DNA of 64,000 nt from an uncultured Lutimaribacter sp. (GTDB taxonomy: Bacteria; Pseudomonadota; Alphaproteobacteria; Rhodobacterales; Rhodobacteraceae): assembly GCA_913061505.1 (NCBI GenBank), contig CAJXSO010000009.1, positions 18,994-82,993 on the forward strand, written 5' to 3'. Positions 8,934 through 18,949 of the stretch are shown piece by piece (position 1 is the first letter of the stretch; each line of letters starts with the position of its first letter). The notes under the pieces were generated by a model. The model worked only from the letters and a program-made list of their open reading frames with translations, was not told the DNA's origin and did not search any database. A program made the translations under genes and the position numbers.

Positions 8934-10310
8934 CTAGAAGAAATCGATCGAGACCTGCAGCAGGCGCTCGACCTCTGGCACGTCTTTGGCCATGGAAAAC
9001 AGCGTGATCACATCGCCATCATCAATACGCAGCCCGCCTGTGGGTTTGTGCAGCACATGCCCCTTTTGCACCAGCCCCACCAACACCCCTTCGGGGAAAG
9101 GAATATCGCGGATTTTTTGGCCAGCAATGGGCGAGGTTGACAGCACTTCGGCCTCGATCACCTCGGCCTCGGCATCGCCAATCGAATACACGCCGCGCAC
9201 ACGCCCGTGCCGGATGTGGCGCAAGATCGAGCTGACGGTGGTGGCGCGCGGGTTGATATAGGCATCAATGCCTAAGGGCGCCATCAAGGGCACCATTGTG
9301 GGGTCGTTGATCAGGGCAATGGCCATCGGGCAGCCCTCGGCCTTGGCGCGCACGGCGGCTAGCATATTGGTTTTATCGTCATCGGTCACGCATAGAACCG
9401 CATCGGCACGGTCGATATTGGCCTCTTTCAACAGCGCCGAATCCAACCCATCGCCGTTCAGCACAATCGTGCGTTCCAGCATATCGGCGGCATGTTCGGC
9501 CACGCTGCGGCTTTTCTCGATAACCTTGGCACGCACGCGATCGGCGCGCTCTTCCAGGGCGTTTGCCACAGCCAAACCAACATTGCCGCCGCCGATGATC
9601 ACAACGCGTTCTTGTTTGCGCGAGGATTTACCGAAAATTTCCAAAGTGCGGTTTACATCTTCGTTCACCGCCAAAACATAGCAGTCATCGCCCACGAAAA
9701 TCTGATCGCCCGGTTCAGGCGCAAACAAGCTGCCCTCGCGGCGCACCCCCACCACAATGGCGCGCAGGGTGGAAAACAAATCGCTCAGCTGGCGCAGGGG
9801 CGTGTTGATGACGGGGCAATCTTCTTCGATGGTGATGCCCAGCAATTGCGCGCCGCCGCCGTGAAACACCTCGGTATCAAAGGCCGAGGGCGAGCCAAGC
9901 CGCTGCAGCGCGGCCTCGGCCACCTCGCGTTCGGGGCTGATCACCACATCGATGGGCATGTGATCGCGGCGATAGAGATCGGAATAAATGGCCGTCAGAT
10001 AAGATTGCGACCGCAGGCGCGCAATTTTACGCGGCACGGCAAACACCGAATGTGCTACCTGACAGGTGACCATATTCACCTCGTCGGAATGGGTGGCGGC
10101 AATGATCATATCGGCATCGCGCGCGCCGGCCTGATCTAGAACATCTGGATAGCTGGCAAAGCCGGTAATGCCCTGCACATCCAGCGCATCTGTGGCGCGC
10201 CGGATCAGATCGGCATTATTATCCACCACCGTGACGTCGTTGCGTTCGCCCGACAGGTGGCGCGCAATTTGCCAACCCACTTGCCCTGCCCCGCAGATGA
10301 TCACCTTCAT
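8934..10310 (-). CDS. trkA: Trk system potassium transporter TrkA
   Basis: Peripheral NAD-binding gating subunit of the Trk potassium importer, 458 residues as in other bacteria. It has two tandem RCK units: RCK_N with GAGQVGWQIARHL at residues 7-19 and a second with IIGGGNVGLAVANAL at about 238-252, each followed by an RCK_C ligand domain. Acidic residues at the ends of the second beta strands fit NAD(H) binding. It starts with ATG after a GGGAT-like site. Downstream of ntrX by 81 bases and directly upstream of trkH. Confidence 0.95.
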   Translation of the reverse strand: MKVIICGAGQVGWQIARHLSGERNDVTVVDNNADLIRRATDALDVQGITGFASYPDVLDQAGARDADMIIAATHSDEVNMVTCQVAHSVFAVPRKIARLRSQSYLTAIYSDLYRRDHMPIDVVISPEREVAEAALQRLGSPSAFDTEVFHGGGAQLLGITIEEDCPVINTPLRQLSDLFSTLRAIVVGVRREGSLFAPEPGDQIFVGDDCYVLAVNEDVNRTLEIFGKSSRKQERVVIIGGGNVGLAVANALEERADRVRAKVIEKSRSVAEHAADMLERTIVLNGDGLDSALLKEANIDRADAVLCVTDDDKTNMLAAVRAKAEGCPMAIALINDPTMVPLMAPLGIDAYINPRATTVSSILRHIRHGRVRGVYSIGDAEAEVIEAEVLSTSPIAGQKIRDIPFPEGVLVGLVQKGHVLHKPTGGLRIDDGDVITLFSMAKDVPEVERLLQVSIDFF

Positions 10311-10391
10311 CGGTTTAATCCCGTTATATCAGGGCCGTTGGATGGCAGATCGCCAGCTTTCGGTCAAATAAAATATGGCCCACAGCGGGGC

Positions 10392-11795
10392 TTAGCCTGC
10401 GTCCTCGTCCAATTCGGCCACGCGCCCGCTGGCCTTGGTATGGGTGACAACCCCAAGCGATTTCAGCTTGCGGTGCAAAGCGCTGCGTTCCATGCCCACG
10501 AAATGCGCTGTGCGGCTGATATTGCCGCCAAAGCGGTTGATTTGCGCCAAAAGATATTCGCGCTCGAATGCTTCGCGGGCTTCGCGCAACGGCAGGCTGG
10601 CCAAGGCCGGGGGCATGGCCACGCGCCCCTCGTCTTCGGCGCTGGGGCTGTCGCTGGGCAACTCGCCCGCCTCGATGGGCCCTGCACCATCGCCCAAGAT
10701 CAACACCCGTTCGACCAGGTTTTTCAGCTGCCGCACATTGCCGGGCCAGGGCAAGGTTTGCAGCAAGGCCACCGCCTCGTCTGAGATATCGCGCAACGGC
10801 AGCCCCTGGGTGCGGTGGAACATGGCAATGAAATGGGCCACCAGTTCAGGAATATCCTCGCGCCGCTCTTCCAGGCTGGGCACCGCAATGGGCACCACAT
10901 TCAAGCGGTGAAACAGCTCTTGGCGAAAACGGCCAGCGGCAATTTCCGCCTCGAGGTTGCGGTTGGTCGACGAGATCACGCGGATATCGACGCGCACCTT
11001 GTCGCTGCCGCCCAAGCGGGTGAATTGCTGATCCACCAAAACCCGCAAGATTTTCGACTGGGTGCCAATGGGCATATCGGCCACTTCGTCGAAATAGATC
11101 ACCCCGCCATGGGCCTGCTCTAATAGCCCCTGTTCAATGCCACGTTCCGCCCCCTCGCGGCCAAACAGCACCTCTTCCATCCTCTCGGCATCGATCGAGG
11201 CGCAGCCAACCACCACAAAAGGCCCACCCGCACGGTTGGATTTGGCGTGAATATAGCGCGCTGCCAGCTCTTTGCCGGCACCGGCCGGGCCCGTAAGCAT
11301 CACCCGGCCATTCGATTTTGTAACCTTATCCAGCTGCGACAGCAGCGCGCGAAACGCGGCCGAAATGCCCACCATCTCGCCGCCTGGGCTGTCTTTGCGC
11401 CGCAAGGCAGAATTTTCGCGCCGCAACCGAGACGTTTCCATCGCCCGTCGAATAACGACCAGTAACTGATCGATATTAAAGGGTTTTTCGATAAAGTCAT
11501 AGGCGCCCTGCTTGATCGCCGCGACCGCGATTTCAATATTTCCATGGCCCGAAATGATGATGATCGGTATATCGGGATTATCGCGCTTGACCGTTTTCAA
11601 AATATCGATCCCGTCCATCCGGCTGTCTTTCAGCCAGATATCCAGCACCATCAGCGCCGGCGGATCCTGGTTGATCGTATCCATCGCCTCGTCGGAATTT
11701 CCTGCAAGCGCAGTGCTATAGCCCTCGTCTTGCAGAATATCCGAGATCAGCTCGCGAATGTCGCGTTCGTCGTCTACGATCAGAATGTCACTCAT
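10392..11795 (-). CDS. ntrX: Response regulator NtrX
   Basis: Response regulator of the NtrYX pair, 467 residues. The receiver domain (1-120) has Asp52 as phospho-acceptor in VLDIW and Lys in FIEKPF. An AAA+ domain follows (about 140-365) with a variant Walker A, GPAGAGKE, and Walker B VIYFDEVAD. The GAFTGA loop for sigma-54 contact is absent: the stretch after LFG reads REGAERGIEQG. The C-terminal Fis-type helix-turn-helix (ISRTAHFVGMERSALHRKLK) is intact. The start at 11795 sits inside the end of ntrY (8-base overlap) behind GAGGACAAG. A start 13 codons upstream is less likely. NtrYX is linked to nitrogen and redox or envelope control in relatives. Confidence 0.93.
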   Translation of the reverse strand: MSDILIVDDERDIRELISDILQDEGYSTALAGNSDEAMDTINQDPPALMVLDIWLKDSRMDGIDILKTVKRDNPDIPIIIISGHGNIEIAVAAIKQGAYDFIEKPFNIDQLLVVIRRAMETSRLRRENSALRRKDSPGGEMVGISAAFRALLSQLDKVTKSNGRVMLTGPAGAGKELAARYIHAKSNRAGGPFVVVGCASIDAERMEEVLFGREGAERGIEQGLLEQAHGGVIYFDEVADMPIGTQSKILRVLVDQQFTRLGGSDKVRVDIRVISSTNRNLEAEIAAGRFRQELFHRLNVVPIAVPSLEERREDIPELVAHFIAMFHRTQGLPLRDISDEAVALLQTLPWPGNVRQLKNLVERVLILGDGAGPIEAGELPSDSPSAEDEGRVAMPPALASLPLREAREAFEREYLLAQINRFGGNISRTAHFVGMERSALHRKLKSLGVVTHTKASGRVAELDEDAG

Positions 11796-14061
11796 CTTGT
11801 CCTCTTTGGGTGGGCGCATCGTTTGTGGCATCAAGCGTGGCGAGGGGCAGCAAAATTACCGCCATGGCACCATGATGACCATCTGGCGCAAAGGCTGGCG
11901 CAGTTTCCAAATCCAGCCTACCGCCATGTTCTTCAATGATTTTTTTCACAATGGGCAAGCCCAAACCAGTGCCCTCGGCCCGCGAGGTTACATAGGGTTC
12001 GAACAGGCGCGCGCGGTCTTCGGGAAGGCCAATGCCATTGTCCATAATCTCGATCTTGGCCTGCCCATCGGCCTGTGTCACCCGCAGGCGAATGGCCCCT
12101 TGAAACCCATCGGGAACGCCAGATTTAACCCTGGTTTCAATGGCTTCTCCGGCGTTCTTAATCAGGTTCGTCAGCGCCTGGCCAATCATCGTGTCGTCCA
12201 GCTGGGCCATCAGGGCATCATCTGGCAGTTCCAGCGTGATATCGACATCGGGCTGGCCCGCGCGCTGCAACACCACGGCATCACGCACCAATGCGGCCAG
12301 GCTGTGGCTGCGCCTGTCGGGTTCGGGCATGCGGGCGAATTTGGAAAACTCATCAACAATGCGCCGCAAGTCATTGGTTTGACGCACAATTACCTCGGTA
12401 AGCTGCTGCAGGCTGTCGGCATTATCTGCATCAAGCTGCGCACCAAATTTGCGCCGGATCCGTTCTGCAGACAGCTGAATGGGCGTTAGCGGGTTTTTGA
12501 TTTCATGGGCAATGCGCCGCGCAACATCGCCCCAGGCCGCCATGCGCTGGGCCGCAACCAGATTGGTCACATCATCAAAGGCCACCACATAGCCCTCGAG
12601 CGTGCCATCATGGCGGCGCCGCTTGGCCATGCGCACCAGCAAATTTTCCAAGCGTCCATTGCGGGTTACACGCACTTCTTCTTGTAGGGTTTCATTCGGG
12701 CCGTTTTGCAACCTGTCAAAGACCGGCGCAAATTCAGGAACCGCCACAGACAGCGCCAGCGATGTTTGCTCTTCGTGCCAATCCAGCAACCGCTCGGCCG
12801 AGCGGTTTACAAAGGCCACGCGCCCAGCGTCATCTACCCCAACCACACCCGATGTGACCGAGGCCAAAACAGAATCGAACAACCGCCTGCGCCGTTCGAT
12901 CTGGCGGGTGTTATCCAGCAGCGCCTCGCGCTGGCCCTTCAATTGCCGCGTCATCTGGTTAAAATACTGGCTGAGCATGGCAATTTCGTCATCGCCCTCT
13001 TCCTCGATCACCTGCACATCCAGATCGCCCGCGCCCACCTGTTGCGCAGCCCCCGCCAAACGCCCCACGGGGCGGCTGAGGCGCTCGGCAAACCACAGGC
13101 CCAGCAGCACAGCCGCCAAGATCAAAAGCACCGCAAAGCCCAGATAAAGCAGCGCAAAATCCGCCAGGCGGCGGCCACGCTCGCTTTCTTGTTGCTGATA
13201 AAACCGCGCGGTTTCTTGGGTTTCATCCAAAAGCGCCAGCAAATCGCCATCGACCGTGCGGCTGATATACAAAAACCGCTCGCCCAAGCCGCGCAGCTTA
13301 ACCAAGGCGCGATATTCATCATTTGGCCAATCGCTGATCAAGGCCGTGCCCTGGCCGCGCGCGGCATCAAAATCGCTGGGCGTTGGCACCTCGAGATCAA
13401 ATAAATACGATCGCGCGCCCCGGGCGCGGATATTGCCCGCGCCATCCAGCACAAAGGCCTCTTTCAGGCCACGCTGGATCAGGCCTTGGCCTTCGGTCAG
13501 AACAACGCGCAAATCACCGTCTTCGTTGATGGGAAAGTCGCGGTGGCGGTCTTGGATAAAGCCTGCCAGCAGGCCGGCATCTTCGCGCAGGTCTTTGCTT
13601 TGCTCTGCTTCATAGGATTGGGCCGCCGCCAATGATGCGCCCACAACGCTTTGAACACGCTTGGAAAACCATGTTTCAAGGCCAATATTGATGGTCAGCA
13701 TCGCAAACACGGCCACCGTGACCGTGGGCAAAAACGCCATCAAGGCAAAAACCCCGGTCAGCCGCAAATGCAGGCGTGACCCGGCCGATTGCTGGCGGCG
13801 TTGCGCCAGAATGGTCAGCACCCGCTGCAGCACCAGTGCCGCCAGCAGCAACACATAGACCAGATCAGCCAGCAGCACCAACCGCAGCGCCATAGAGGTG
13901 CCGCCTTGGCCCAATGGGCCCAGCACCAAAAACGTGGCCAAGGCCAACAGCGGCCCCAAAACCACCAGCCCCAAGGTGGCCACGTTTTGGTATCGACGCT
14001 GGCGGCGCAGGCGCAAAAGCCGCTCCCATGCGTTGCTTCTATAGCGTGCCTTTAAGGCCAC
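11788..14061 (-). CDS. ntrY: Nitrogen-regulation sensor histidine kinase NtrY
   Basis: Large membrane sensor kinase of 757 residues, partner of NtrX. Hydrophobic segments at about 28-50, 60-82 and 98-130 precede a periplasmic sensor region, then a fourth near 305-327. HAMP follows (ERLSRPVGRLAGAAQQVGAGD), then a PAS domain (about 385-490), the dimerisation domain with the phospho-His in [17 protein letters not shown] (about 517), and an HATPase_c domain with NLIKNAGEA, DNGIGLP and GTGLGLPIVKKI. The start is a GTG after a GGGGGG run, with no nearer ATG. It lies 98 bases downstream of ntrC, and its end overlaps ntrX. Confidence 0.94.
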   Translation of the reverse strand: MALKARYRSNAWERLLRLRRQRRYQNVATLGLVVLGPLLALATFLVLGPLGQGGTSMALRLVLLADLVYVLLLAALVLQRVLTILAQRRQQSAGSRLHLRLTGVFALMAFLPTVTVAVFAMLTINIGLETWFSKRVQSVVGASLAAAQSYEAEQSKDLREDAGLLAGFIQDRHRDFPINEDGDLRVVLTEGQGLIQRGLKEAFVLDGAGNIRARGARSYLFDLEVPTPSDFDAARGQGTALISDWPNDEYRALVKLRGLGERFLYISRTVDGDLLALLDETQETARFYQQQESERGRRLADFALLYLGFAVLLILAAVLLGLWFAERLSRPVGRLAGAAQQVGAGDLDVQVIEEEGDDEIAMLSQYFNQMTRQLKGQREALLDNTRQIERRRRLFDSVLASVTSGVVGVDDAGRVAFVNRSAERLLDWHEEQTSLALSVAVPEFAPVFDRLQNGPNETLQEEVRVTRNGRLENLLVRMAKRRRHDGTLEGYVVAFDDVTNLVAAQRMAAWGDVARRIAHEIKNPLTPIQLSAERIRRKFGAQLDADNADSLQQLTEVIVRQTNDLRRIVDEFSKFARMPEPDRRSHSLAALVRDAVVLQRAGQPDVDITLELPDDALMAQLDDTMIGQALTNLIKNAGEAIETRVKSGVPDGFQGAIRLRVTQADGQAKIEIMDNGIGLPEDRARLFEPYVTSRAEGTGLGLPIVKKIIEEHGGRLDLETAPAFAPDGHHGAMAVILLPLATLDATNDAPTQRGQDE

Positions 14062-14159
14062 TCAGCCCCCCCAGCTTTTGGTGGGCCTGTGCACCCAACC
14101 ACAACATTTGGCGGCATATTACGGGGGCTGCGCCCCATTTGCCACATATTGTTGCGATT

Positions 14160-15539
14160 TTACATCAATTTGCGCCGCCGTGTCACGGAGATATCCAGCT
14201 CGGTGATCTTCTTACGCAGCGTATTGCGGTTGATCCCCAGCAGATCGGCGCATTTGGCTTGATTTCCCCCCGTGGCCTCAAGGGCGATTTCGATCAGGGG
14301 CGTTTCAACCTCTTTCAAAATACGCCCATGCAGCCCCGGCGGTGGCAACATATTCCCGTGCAAATCGAAATAGCGGCGCAAATGCCGCGCCACGCTGGCC
14401 GATAGGTTATCGGCATCGCTGATACCGCCGCTTAGCACCGGCTCCATCTCGGGCTGGCTGCCCAGCACCATTTCCACCTCGGGGCGGCTGATTTCTTCGG
14501 CGCGGCTGGTCAGCACAAGGCGGCGAATGGCGTTTTCTAACTGGCGCACATTGCCCGGCCAGCTGTAGACGCGCATCAATTCCAGCGCATCACGCGACAA
14601 ACGGCGGCGCACGCCGGTGTCACGCTCGGCCCGGCCCAGAAAATGCTCGGCCAAAAGCGAGATATCATCCACCCTTTCGCGCAGCGCCGGCACATCCAGC
14701 GTGGCCCCGCCGATACGGTAATATAAATCTTGCCGCATCCGGCCCTTTTCCATCGCTGTGCTCAGGTTTACCTGGCTGGTGGCCATGAAACGCGGCACAT
14801 GTTCGCCGGGGTTATCCATCATCCGCACGATCCGCGCCTGCGCCTCGGCATCCAGATCGCCGATTTCATCAAACAACAGCGTGCCGCCCCTTACCCGCGC
14901 CAACACCCGGGCGGGCCCCTCTAATTCGGACAGATCTGCCGCAGACACGGTGACAAAGGGCAAGGTGCGCCGATCTGAAAAATCGTGGATCGCGCGCGCG
15001 ATCAGCGATTTCCCGGTGCCGGATTCGCCCGAAATCAACACCGGCAAATCGGTGTTCATCACCCGCGCCACAATACGGTAAAGCGCTTGCATTCCCGGCG
15101 TGCGCCCCACCAAGGGCAGGTCTTCCGGGCGCTCGGCCTCGGCCGGTTCGGGGCTGCGCTGTGGCACAGCGCGCCGGCGCGCATCCAGTGCCCGTGCGGT
15201 GCGCTTCATCAAATCGGGCAAATCAAACGGTTTGGGCAGGTAATCATAGGCCTCGGCCTCGGCCGCCTGGATGGCTGTCATGATGGTGTTTTGCGCAGAA
15301 ATCACGATCACCGGCAAACCGGGGCGATCTTGGGCGATTTTGGGCAACATTTCCAACCCGTTACCATCGGGCATCATCACATCCGAGATCACCACATCGC
15401 CCTTGCCCTCGCCCACCCAGCGCATCAGCGTGGTCAGCGAACTGGTGGCATGCACCTTGCAGCCCGCACGCGTCAGCGCCTGGGTTAAAACCGTGCGAAT
15501 GGTGCGGTCGTCATCTGCAACCAGAACAGTGCCATCCAT
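14160..15539 (-). CDS. ntrC: Nitrogen regulator NtrC (NifR1 type)
   Basis: Response regulator of 459 residues controlled by NtrB. The receiver domain has Asp53 (VISDVMMPD) and Lys in YLPKPF. The AAA+ domain starts with a canonical Walker A, GESGTGKS, near 171 and has Walker [17 protein letters not shown] is missing: the stretch between the two Walker motifs reads [16 protein letters not shown], shorter than in enteric NtrC. This is the known Rhodobacter capsulatus-type NtrC, which activates sigma-70 polymerase. The C-terminal Fis-like helix-turn-helix ([19 protein letters not shown]) is intact. It follows ntrB with only 2 bases between, so it is in the dusB-ntrBC operon. Confidence 0.95.
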   Translation of the reverse strand: MDGTVLVADDDRTIRTVLTQALTRAGCKVHATSSLTTLMRWVGEGKGDVVISDVMMPDGNGLEMLPKIAQDRPGLPVIVISAQNTIMTAIQAAEAEAYDYLPKPFDLPDLMKRTARALDARRRAVPQRSPEPAEAERPEDLPLVGRTPGMQALYRIVARVMNTDLPVLISGESGTGKSLIARAIHDFSDRRTLPFVTVSAADLSELEGPARVLARVRGGTLLFDEIGDLDAEAQARIVRMMDNPGEHVPRFMATSQVNLSTAMEKGRMRQDLYYRIGGATLDVPALRERVDDISLLAEHFLGRAERDTGVRRRLSRDALELMRVYSWPGNVRQLENAIRRLVLTSRAEEISRPEVEMVLGSQPEMEPVLSGGISDADNLSASVARHLRRYFDLHGNMLPPPGLHGRILKEVETPLIEIALEATGGNQAKCADLLGINRNTLRKKITELDISVTRRRKLM

Positions 15540-15541
15540 CG

Positions 15542-16612
15542 TTAACTCTCCTTAATATTCTTGGGCGCGCGCGGAAGCGATATGCGAAACACGGTGCGGC
15601 CCGGCACAGAATTGACCGAGATCCACCCGTCGTGGTCGCTGATGATCTTGCTGACCAATGCCAGCCCCAGGCCGGTGCCGTTTTCGCGCCCGGAAACAAA
15701 GGGCTCGAAAATATCGTTGGCAATCGCCTCGGGCAGGCCCGGGCCATCGTCGGTGATTTCAATCTGCAACGGCAAAGAATGGCCGCTGCCATCGGCGCGG
15801 CGCAGGCGAAAAGCGTGTTCGTAATAGGTGCGCAGCACAATTTTGCCGCCATCAGGCGCGGCTTGGGCTGCGTTTTTCAACAGGTTCAGCACCACCTGCA
15901 ACAGCTGGTCAGGATCGGCCCATGCCAAGGGCAACGAGGGGTCGTATTGCTCGACAATCTTCATATGCGCGCCAAAACCCAACAGCGCCGAACGCCGGGC
16001 ACGATCAAGAACATCGTGCAAATTCATCGCCTTGCGGGCAGGTTCTGACAGGTTTCCAAACTGTTCTACCTGCTCTAGCAGCTTCACGATGCGCCGGGTT
16101 TCGCCCACGATCAAATCTGTCAGCTCTAAATCCTCTGGCCCCAAATTCATGCTCAGCAATTGCGCAGCCCCCGCAATGCCAGCCAGCGGGTTCTTGATTT
16201 CATGCGCCAGCATTTCAGCCATGCCAATGGCCGATTTCGCAGCCGATTTCACCGAATGGCTTTGCGTCATCCGGCTGGCCAATTCGCGAGGCGCCACCAA
16301 AAACAGCATCTTTCCCGGATGCCCCAACAGCGGCGAGATCTGCAGGTTGCATTGCAGCGGCGGCCTGTCGCCTGTGCCCACATCGACATCGTTTACAAAC
16401 AGCGGTGTGCCAGCCGCCCGCGCGCGGGCAAAAGCCTCTTCCAGCGGCGCATCCACCGCCAGCCTGTCCCATACCGGGGCGCCGGCCACAGATTTGGCCG
16501 AGGCATTCAAAAACCCTTCAGCGGCGGGGTTGATCTGCTCGATCAGGTCATCGGCCCCCACCAGCAGCGCAGGCACTGGCAAGGAATTCCACAGGGCGGC
16601 CTCGTCACTCAT
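15542..16612 (-). CDS. ntrB: Nitrogen regulation kinase NtrB (NifR2 type)
   Basis: Soluble histidine kinase/phosphatase of 356 residues that sets the phosphorylation of NtrC in response to PII. It has an N-terminal PAS domain (about 1-110), the H-box with His137 in [16 protein letters not shown], an N box (NLLKNAAQA), G1 (DDGPGLP) and G2 (GTGLGLALV). No membrane segment is seen. The ATG overlaps the dusB stop as ATGA; another ATG 9 bases upstream (16621) is possible and would add three residues. The operon order dusB(nifR3)-ntrB-ntrC matches Rhodobacter capsulatus nifR3-nifR2-nifR1. Confidence 0.94.
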   Translation of the reverse strand: MSDEAALWNSLPVPALLVGADDLIEQINPAAEGFLNASAKSVAGAPVWDRLAVDAPLEEAFARARAAGTPLFVNDVDVGTGDRPPLQCNLQISPLLGHPGKMLFLVAPRELASRMTQSHSVKSAAKSAIGMAEMLAHEIKNPLAGIAGAAQLLSMNLGPEDLELTDLIVGETRRIVKLLEQVEQFGNLSEPARKAMNLHDVLDRARRSALLGFGAHMKIVEQYDPSLPLAWADPDQLLQVVLNLLKNAAQAAPDGGKIVLRTYYEHAFRLRRADGSGHSLPLQIEITDDGPGLPEAIANDIFEPFVSGRENGTGLGLALVSKIISDHDGWISVNSVPGRTVFRISLPRAPKNIKES

Positions 16613-17589
16613 GCGGCGCATCTTTCGCGGTCATCGGCCTGGCCCAGCAAGGCCAGCACCTGCGCAGGATCGCGCTGGGTTAAGATTTCGCGGCGCAGTT
16701 TGGCGCAAGTGGCCAGATCATCCATATACCACCCCAAATGTTTGCGCGCCACGCGCAGGCCCAATTCGGCCCCGTAAAACCCCAACATCGCCTCGTAATG
16801 GCCGCAGATCATATCCAGCAGCGCGCGCCCTTGTGGAATATCGGGCAGGGCCCCATAGCCCAACGCATGCGCCACCTGCGCCAAAACCCACGGCCGCCCC
16901 TGCGCCCCGCGCCCAATCATCACCCCATCCGCGCCCGAGTGCTGCAGCGCCTTTTGCGCGTCTTTGGGCCCGGTGATATCGCCATTGGCCACAACCGGAA
17001 TGCCCACCGCCGCTTTCACATCGGCAATCGCCGCCCAATCGGCATGGCCTTTGTAAAACTGGCACCGCGTGCGGCCATGAATCACCACCATCTGCACCCC
17101 TGCCCCCTCGGCGCGGCGCGCCAGTTCCGCGGCGTTCAGGCAGCTATCATCCCACCCCAGCCGGGTTTTTAGCGTCACAGGTATATCCACCGCCGCCACC
17201 ACGGCCTCGATCAGCTGCAGCGCATGATCCAAATTGCGCATCAAGGCCGACCCAGACAGCCCCCCAACCACCTTTTTGGCCGGGCAGCCCATATTGATAT
17301 CAATCACCCGCGCGCCCATGCCCTCTACCTCTTTGGCCGCGCGCGCCATCCAATGCGCCTCGCGCCCCGCCAATTGCACCGAGGTGTTTTCAATCTGCGC
17401 GCCCAATTCGGCACGTTCGCGCACACCGGGCTTTGCCTGCACCATCTCTTGGCTGGCGACCATCTCGCTTACCACCAACCCCGCACCAAAGCGCGAGACA
17501 AGGGTGCGAAACGGCAAATCTGTGATGCCGGCCAAAGGGGCCAACAGAACCGGGCTGGACAGGGGTTTTTCTGCAATCGATAGCGGCAT
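16609..17589 (-). CDS. dusB: tRNA-dihydrouridine synthase DusB (NifR3)
   Basis: FMN flavoenzyme of 326 residues that reduces uridines in tRNA. The TIM-barrel start LLAPLAGITDLPFRTL binds FMN; the catalytic Cys is in INMGCPAKKV (about 100); the Lys in LKTRLGWD, VIHGRTRCQFYKG and the C-terminal phosphate-binding ANGDI and MIGRGAQGRPW stretches are in place. A small helical RNA-binding domain ends the protein. It is the first gene of the ntrBC operon, as nifR3 is in Rhodobacter. A 190-base divergent region separates it from ispDF. Confidence 0.95.
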   Translation of the reverse strand: MPLSIAEKPLSSPVLLAPLAGITDLPFRTLVSRFGAGLVVSEMVASQEMVQAKPGVRERAELGAQIENTSVQLAGREAHWMARAAKEVEGMGARVIDINMGCPAKKVVGGLSGSALMRNLDHALQLIEAVVAAVDIPVTLKTRLGWDDSCLNAAELARRAEGAGVQMVVIHGRTRCQFYKGHADWAAIADVKAAVGIPVVANGDITGPKDAQKALQHSGADGVMIGRGAQGRPWVLAQVAHALGYGALPDIPQGRALLDMICGHYEAMLGFYGAELGLRVARKHLGWYMDDLATCAKLRREILTQRDPAQVLALLGQADDRERCAA

Positions 17590-17681
17590 GTGCCTAAACC
17601 TTGTGCGATGTCACTTTCGTAACCTGTTGCCTTCACAGCCACAATGAATGCAACGTCTATTTCCTATACAAATCACCTCAA

Positions 17682-17700
17682 TTGCACAAATTTTATGCAA
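17682..17700. promoter_or_regulatory. Possible NtrC-binding dyad upstream of dusB-ntrBC
   Basis: The divergent dusB/ispDF region holds the inverted repeat TTGCA-N9-TGCAA. Its core, TGCAC-N7-ATGCA, differs by one base from the enteric NtrC site TGCAC-N7-GTGCA. It lies about 93-111 bases upstream of the dusB start, a normal place for an enhancer-like site, and about 80 bases upstream of ispDF. This may be autoregulation of the ntr operon. The Rhodobacter NtrC consensus is not identical to the enteric one, so this is a candidate only. Confidence 0.35.
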
Positions 17701-17779
17701 ACCTCCGCAGTGACGCCCAGATCGTGGCAATTGCTCTTCCCCGCGCAAGGCCCTATTCATTGCAGAAAGGAGACCACCC

Positions 17780-18949
17780 ATGCGCACCGCCGCCCTAATC
17801 GTTGCCGCCGGCCGTGGCACCCGCGCCGGCGGGGCCCTGCCCAAACAATGGCAAACCATCGCCGGGCGCCGCGTGGCAGACTGGACGCTTGATGCCTTTG
17901 CCAGCCATCCCGGCATTGATCACATTGTGATGGTCATCAACCCCGCCGATGCCGAACTGGCGCCCAAGGGCGTGGAAACCACCGCCGGGGGCGCCACGCG
18001 TGCGCAATCGGTATTGGCCGGGCTGCAAGCGCTACAGGGCAAGGGCATTGATCGGGTGCTGATCCACGATGTGGCCCGCGCCTGTGTCAGCCACCAGGTG
18101 ATCGATGGCGTCTTGGCAGCACTCTCCAGCCACCCCGGCGCCGCCCCCGGGCTGGAAATCACCGATGCGCTCTGGCGCGGCGCCGCCACCGGCCAGCCGA
18201 TCACCGCCACAGTATCGCGCGCGGGGCTCTTTCGCGCGCAAACCCCGCAAGGCTTTCACTTTGCCCAAATACTCACTGCGCATCAGATGCACCAAGGCGA
18301 CGCGGCTGATGATGTCGAGGTGGCCCGCGCCGCCGGTCTTTCGGTTGTGATTACCCAAGGATGCGCGCAAAATCTTAAAATCACCCGCCCTGCAGATTTT
18401 CAGCGCGCGGCCCAGATCTTAGAACAGGAGCACCGCTTGCCCATGCCCGCCCTACCCGACATCCGCCTTGGCAATGGTTATGACGTGCACGCCTTTGGCC
18501 CCGGCGATCATGTTACGCTCTGCGGTGTGGCCCTGCCCCATGGCCGCGCCCTGATGGGGCATTCCGATGCCGATGTGGGCATGCATGCCATCACCGATGC
18601 GATTTATGGCGCCTTGGCCCAGGGCGATATCGGGCGGCATTTCCCCCCGTCTGACCCGCAATGGAAGGGCGCCGACAGCGCCATATTTTTGGCCCATGCG
18701 GTGAAATTGGCGGCAGAGATGGGCTATGGCATTGGCAATATCGATTGCACCTTGGTCTGCGAACAGCCCAAAATCGGGCCGCATGCCGATGCCATGCAGG
18801 CACGGTTGGCGCAGATTATGGGCATCGCGCCCCAGCGCATTTCGGTCAAGGCCACCACATCCGAGCGGCTGGGCTTTACCGGCCGCGAAGAGGGGATTGC
18901 CGCGCTGGCCACCGCCACTCTGATCGGCGGGGCCACGCCATGCGCCTAA
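17780..18949 (+). CDS. ispDF: Bifunctional IspD-IspF (isoprenoid MEP pathway)
   Basis: A 389-residue fusion of two MEP-pathway enzymes. Residues 1 to about 220 are IspD, 2-C-methyl-D-erythritol 4-phosphate cytidylyltransferase, with the nucleotide loop [16 protein letters not shown] and the DVARACVS stretch. Residues from about 229 are IspF, 2-C-methyl-D-erythritol 2,4-cyclodiphosphate synthase, with [13 protein letters not shown] (metal-binding Asp and His), [15 protein letters not shown] and [13 protein letters not shown]. The pathway feeds ubiquinone, carotenoid and undecaprenyl synthesis. The fusion is common in alphaproteobacteria. The ATG has a strong site (AAAGGAG). Its end overlaps pgpA by 10 bases. 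Confidence 0.95.
   Translation: MRTAALIVAAGRGTRAGGALPKQWQTIAGRRVADWTLDAFASHPGIDHIVMVINPADAELAPKGVETTAGGATRAQSVLAGLQALQGKGIDRVLIHDVARACVSHQVIDGVLAALSSHPGAAPGLEITDALWRGAATGQPITATVSRAGLFRAQTPQGFHFAQILTAHQMHQGDAADDVEVARAAGLSVVITQGCAQNLKITRPADFQRAAQILEQEHRLPMPALPDIRLGNGYDVHAFGPGDHVTLCGVALPHGRALMGHSDADVGMHAITDAIYGALAQGDIGRHFPPSDPQWKGADSAIFLAHAVKLAAEMGYGIGNIDCTLVCEQPKIGPHADAMQARLAQIMGIAPQRISVKATTSERLGFTGREEGIAALATATLIGGATPCA

Noticed and set aside
14062..14159. NtrC site in the ntrC-ntrY gap (GTGCAC near 14090)
   Set aside because: Only a six-base palindrome; the partner half-site at the needed spacing is missing.
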